Of a DNA stretch of 64,000 bases, positions 60,803-64,000 are shown piece by piece; position 1 is the first letter of the stretch; every line of letters begins with the position of its first letter. The DNA lies in contig NZ_JAFCKF010000014.1 in NCBI RefSeq assembly GCF_018130545.1, positions 1 to 64,000 on the forward strand, in the 5' to 3' direction. The notes beneath the pieces were generated by a model that was not told the origin of the DNA, ran no database searches, and saw only the letters and a list, made by a program, of their open reading frames with translations. This stretch comes from Bradyrhizobium tropiciagri (GTDB lineage: Bacteria > Pseudomonadota > Alphaproteobacteria > Rhizobiales > Xanthobacteraceae). Made by a program: the position numbers and the translations under genes.

Positions 60803-61971
60803 TGCGGCGCGATCGCCCGCTTGCCGATGGCAATGCCGGTCAGCGTCTGGTTGACATGCATGGAGCGATATTGCTCGCCATAGGTCTGAAAGCCAATCAC
60901 CTTGTTGCGGCGATAGAGCTCCGACATCTCGCGTGACAGCTGGCGCTGCTCGACGTCGAGCCGGCGCAGCACGCATTCGAAGCCGATGAACATCGAGACC
61001 TCGCCGAGATCCTCGGTCAGCTCCTTGAGCAGGCGGCTGGTCACGTCGATCGGGTCGCGCTCGCGCGCCACCGTCAGCACCATGCCCTCGTCGATCGCGC
61101 AGAAGAACTGCAACGACCCGTCGGGATTGGTACGCTGGATCGAGCGCGCGTAATAGGCGCCGCCGACCCGGACCAGCACCGGATGCGCGGCGAACGAGAA
61201 CAGTTCGAGTTTGCTGTTGCTGAGACCCACGGCGCGGGAATATTCTAGCGCCGCCGGCTCGGCGTTCAATTCCTTGACGATACGGTGCTCGGTGTCGGCC
61301 TCGGTCACCACCATCTTGGTCGAGGTCGGCTCGAAATGGTCGCACTTGAAGGTGCGGAACGGCAGCCGGGTCCGGATCAGAATCAGGACGGCGGCATCGC
61401 TATGGGCCTTGCCGTCATGGAAGACCCAGGACTTCTCGAACCGCAGCCCGTCGCCGGCGGAGCCGCCGACCACCGGGATGTCGCCGAGCGAGGCGTAGAT
61501 CGCCGACATGATGGTCTCCTCACGCTGGCACATGCCGTCGATGAAGAGCAGTCCGAAGGACTCGTCGGTGTGGTCGCAATGCTCGGTGCGTTGCGCGAAT
61601 TCGTGCTGCAACTCGGTGCAGATCGAGCGGCCGTGGTCGACCCGGAAGGTCGAGACGTCGAACAACGGCCGGGCCGCGATGACGAAATCGGCCGCCACGA
61701 AGCCCATCGCGACGACGCTGTCCTCATCCCAGCCGCCCGGTGACAATTCGCCGGCGGTGGTGCAGCCGAAGATCGGAACATCGGGCATCCGCCGCGACAG
61801 TTCGGCGATGAATTGCTGCGGATCGTAGAACGGCGACACGAATACCACGAGCATGGCGAGATCAGTCGCCGCCAATTGGCGCGCGATCTCCTCGGCCGCC
61901 TCCCGCGGCCCATCGGTCTTTGCCTGCACCACGACAATGCTGTCGGTGGCGCTGCCGTTCTGCTTCGCCAA
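60799..61971 (-). CDS. FIST-domain sensor protein
   Basis: A 390-residue protein with FIST_N (about 30-220: FIAELSRRMPDVPIFGCTTA, GELSPGGWDEDSVV) and FIST_C (about 225-365: FTKM-like, AVGLSNSKLELFSFAAHPVL, VLTVARERDPIDV). FIST proteins are thought to bind small ligands and pass a signal to kinases. I start at TTG 61971, where AGGGAG lies seven bases before; the frame is open far beyond but without homology. It ends ATGA-coupled to the kinase. No membrane span is present. Confidence 0.85.
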   Translation of the reverse strand: MAKQNGSATDSIVVVQAKTDGPREAAEEIARQLAATDLAMLVVFVSPFYDPQQFIAELSRRMPDVPIFGCTTAGELSPGGWDEDSVVAMGFVAADFVIAARPLFDVSTFRVDHGRSICTELQHEFAQRTEHCDHTDESFGLLFIDGMCQREETIMSAIYASLGDIPVVGGSAGDGLRFEKSWVFHDGKAHSDAAVLILIRTRLPFRTFKCDHFEPTSTKMVVTEADTEHRIVKELNAEPAALEYSRAVGLSNSKLELFSFAAHPVLVRVGGAYYARSIQRTNPDGSLQFFCAIDEGMVLTVARERDPIDVTSRLLKELTEDLGEVSMFIGFECVLRRLDVEQRQLSREMSELYRRNKVIGFQTYGEQYRSMHVNQTLTGIAIGKRAIAPQ

Positions 61972-62418
61972 ACGCGTTCTCCCTGACCAGAATTTTTTGC
62001 TTTTCTTGGCGCGGCCGGTCGTGACAGCGCGGGTCTTAAGGGCATACGGGGCCTGCCGCGATCGGTTGTGGCCGGGCCTGCCTTTATATTCTAGGTCGTG
62101 AGGGGAAATGTCATTGGCCGGCCGACTTCGCCGGCAGCCAGGCTCGCCGCGAGCGCCAACGGCGCCGCTCGACGCGATGACATGGGACACCTCCCGATGT
62201 GTTGTCCTGGCCCGGGCAGGGTCAGGTTTGATCGGTTCTAAACTATCGGGCCGGACCCGCGCGTCAATCACCTTGCCCACCCCCCTGGCCCGACCAAGGT
62301 AGTACTGGGCCGATACGGGTGGAGCCGCTGCCCATTTACCGGGCCTTATTGATTCTGCCTTAGTTTTGCCCTCCGGGGGCTGGGGCAGGTTGCTGCCGGA
62401 CCCCGCGTGGTTTTCAGA
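61972..62418. other. Divergent intergenic region of about 447 bases
   Basis: Non-coding as far as I can tell. It holds the promoters of the FIST/kinase operon (minus) and of the chemoreceptor gene (plus). The motif AAGGTAGTA (62296-62304, complement of TACTACCTT) is in it. An AT-rich stretch TTTATATTCTAG at 62082-62093 may be part of a promoter; I do not mark a -35/-10 pair. Confidence 0.5.
62296..62304 (-). promoter_or_regulatory. TACTACCTT motif before the FIST/kinase operon
   Basis: Reverse complement of AAGGTAGTA. It matches 54753-54761 exactly and is placed 325 bases before the TTG of the FIST gene. Confidence 0.35.
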
Positions 62419-64000
62419 ATGAAGACGGGGGTTGGAATGCCGGGACTGAAGCGATCGTTGTCGATCAGGTTCCCAACCCTCAGATTCCGCGCCAAGATCA
62501 TGCTCGGCTTTGCCGTCACCTTGGCGCTGTCGGCAGCCACCATGGGCTTTGCCTATATGGGCTTCGAGCGGGTCTCCGGCGGCGTCGGCTCCTATCGCCA
62601 GAGCGTCGCGGAAGCCGATCTCGCCCGCAACATCGACCGCGAATTGATCTCCTACCGTTCGCTGGCGCGCTACTACGTCGCCACCGGCAAGGAGGACGAC
62701 GCCAAGGCCGCGCTCGCCGCCGAGGCCAGCCTGAAGGATGCCATCGTGGCATCGATGAAGGGCACCACCAATCCGGCCCGGCTCGAGCAGGTCACCAAGC
62801 TGGAGCGCGAATTCCGCGCCTTCACCAAGATCTTTGCCGAGATCGTCCGCATCAAGGACGACAGCGCGCTGACCGCGCAGAACAAGCTGACGCGCAGCGC
62901 GACCTCGATGCGTTACAAGCTCGACGATCTCCCGAGCAACGCCGATGATTCCGAGCTGCAATCGATCCAGTTCGGCGCCAAGAAGGTGGCCGACCAGTTG
63001 CTGTCGATCACCGGCGCGGTCAACACCTTCGTCGTCAATGGCGACAAGACCGTCGCCTCCAGCGCGCTCGCCCGCTTGAAATTCGCCGACAATCTGGTGA
63101 AGGCGATCACCTCGAAGGACGAGCGGATCACCCAGAGCGTGAAGGACATTACCGGCCTGCTCGAAGAGTACCGCGAGGCGCTCGCCAAGCTGATCGCGAA
63201 TGCGAAGTCGATCGACGAGTTGACGGTCGAGATGACGGAATCCGCGGCTGCCATCAGCCAGGGCGCGGCGGCGATGAAGTCCGATTTGCTCGCCGACCAG
63301 AAGCGGCTCGAGACCGAATCGCACACCATGATCGGCGACACCGAGCAGCTGATCCTGATGCTCGCGGCCGGCAGCTTCGTGCTCGGGCTGGTGTGGGCAT
63401 TCCTGCTCGGCAAGGGGATTTCACGGCCGATCGCGGCGATGTGTGCGGCAATGCGCGAGCTCGCAGCCGGTAATTTCGACGTCGTGCTGCCCGGCCTCGG
63501 CCGCCGCGACGAACTCGGCGAGATGGCCGGTGCGGTGGAAGAGTTCAAGGTCCAGGCGGTCGCCAAGGCTGAACGCGACGCCGCGACCCAGGAAGCGCAG
63601 AACAAGGCGAGCGCGACCGCGCGGCGCAACGAGTTGATTCGCTTTGCCGACGAATTCGAATCCGCGGTCGGCGCGATCGTCTCCAACGTGTCGGCTTCCG
63701 CCGTGCAGCTCGAATCCGCGGCCGGTACACTGACCCGGACTGCGGAGACCACGCAGAACTTGTCGAGCCAGGTCGCCGGCGCGTCGGAAGAGGCCTCCAG
63801 CAACATGCAGTCGGTGGCGTCTGCGACCGAGGAATTGTCGGCGTCGGTCGACGAGATCGGCCGCCGCGCCAAGGAATCCAGCCAGATCGCCGATTCGGCC
63901 GTGCGTCAGGCTGAGCAGACCGATGCGCGGATCGGCAAGCTGTCGCGCGCCGCGCAGGAGATCGGCGATGTGGTCAAGCTGATCACGGCGATCGCGGAGC
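62419..64000 (+). CDS. Methyl-accepting chemotaxis protein, truncated by the window end
   Basis: The visible part is about 527 residues. It has an N-terminal membrane span (about 27-47, IMLGFAVTLALSAATMGFAY), a periplasmic four-helix sensor (about 50-305), a second span (about 310-332, LILMLAAGSFVLGLVWAFLL), HAMP (MRELAAGNFDVVLPG), and the start of the coiled-coil signalling region. Two in-frame starts are possible, ATG 62419 and ATG 62437 (MPGLKRSLSIRF); the second has GGGGGTTGG before it. The conserved tip of the receptor (E-I-x-x-I-x-x-I-I-x-x-I-A-x-Q-T-N-L-L-A) would be after the window end. The ligand is unknown. Confidence 0.88.
   Translation, partial: MKTGVGMPGLKRSLSIRFPTLRFRAKIMLGFAVTLALSAATMGFAYMGFERVSGGVGSYRQSVAEADLARNIDRELISYRSLARYYVATGKEDDAKAALAAEASLKDAIVASMKGTTNPARLEQVTKLEREFRAFTKIFAEIVRIKDDSALTAQNKLTRSATSMRYKLDDLPSNADDSELQSIQFGAKKVADQLLSITGAVNTFVVNGDKTVASSALARLKFADNLVKAITSKDERITQSVKDITGLLEEYREALAKLIANAKSIDELTVEMTESAAAISQGAAAMKSDLLADQKRLETESHTMIGDTEQLILMLAAGSFVLGLVWAFLLGKGISRPIAAMCAAMRELAAGNFDVVLPGLGRRDELGEMAGAVEEFKVQAVAKAERDAATQEAQNKASATARRNELIRFADEFESAVGAIVSNVSASAVQLESAAGTLTRTAETTQNLSSQVAGASEEASSNMQSVASATEELSASVDEIGRRAKESSQIADSAVRQAEQTDARIGKLSRAAQEIGDVVKLITAIAE

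Noticed and set aside
61972-63324. N-terminal extension of the FIST gene by 451 codons.
   Set aside because: The extension crosses the divergent promoter region and the antisense of the chemoreceptor gene; the TTG at 61971 has a good ribosome site where homology begins.

Overview
The window reads as a piece of the chromosome of a high-GC alphaproteobacterium of the Bradyrhizobium / Nitrobacteraceae type. The grounds are strong third-position GC (which opens long antisense frames), FixJ-like regulators, a form II CoxSLM cluster, a PQQ alcohol dehydrogenase with the lanthanide-type Asp, a DUF2783/homogentisate operon, and many short palindromic intergenic repeats of the kind common in rhizobial genomes. 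This assignment rests on gene content and sequence style, not on a database search. I see no tRNA, rRNA, CRISPR array, complete insertion sequence or replication origin.

Layout. 1-1745: tail of a chemotaxis operon (cheW end, cheY, cheR, PilZ protein). 1926-3019: a small unknown gene and a FixJ-type regulator. 3185-5796: pentonate-type dehydratase plus an RraA-family protein. 6035-8140: oligopeptidase B. 8338-12370: iron-type ABC importer (permease, Tat-exported binding protein, ATPase). 12606-18589: class V aminotransferase, LssY_C protein, thermonuclease-like protein, a probable class II terpene-cyclase-like protein with a D-x-D-T-T motif, and a caspase-like protein lacking the catalytic His/Cys. 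18766-20605: orphan RND adaptor and an alpha/beta hydrolase. 20671-21942: a lower-GC scar with a SNF2-helicase fragment, the C-terminal piece of another protein and an apparently intact HNH endonuclease; it looks like a decayed defence-type island. 21943-23378: structured non-coding repeats, a small basic protein and a cold-shock protein. 23568-30136: membrane adenylate/guanylate cyclase, AsmA protein, Crp/Fnr regulator and a PPOX flavoprotein. 30155-36873: RND pump with adaptor, OmpA protein, and a second inactive caspase-like protein with TPRs. 37350-39845: AHL-lactonase-like MBL enzyme, beta-hydroxyacid dehydrogenase and MarR regulator.

40024-47820 is a tyrosine/homogentisate catabolic block: FAD monooxygenase, DUF2783, MBL-fold protein, hmgA, fahA, a DUF1272 protein, and an Lrp regulator divergent from hppD. 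Maleylacetoacetate isomerase is not in the window. 47872-54497 runs leftward: an MFS carrier, a CaiB-type CoA transferase and coxM-coxL-coxS (transcribed S-L-M).

54902-61971 is a quinoprotein module: a PQQ alcohol dehydrogenase with a lanthanide-type D-x-D, a single protein fusing a XoxJ-like periplasmic binding domain to a cytochrome c (a probable XoxJ-XoxG fusion), two LuxR-type response regulators, and a FIST-domain sensor whose stop codon overlaps the start of a soluble hybrid histidine kinase. The 9-mer TACTACCTT lies upstream of both the dehydrogenase and the FIST/kinase operon, suggesting shared control. The window ends inside a methyl-accepting chemotaxis protein.

The points I would follow first are the XoxJ-cytochrome fusion with its regulatory set, the pair of Tyr/Ser pseudo-caspases, the D-x-D-T-T cyclase-like protein, and the SNF2/HNH scar.
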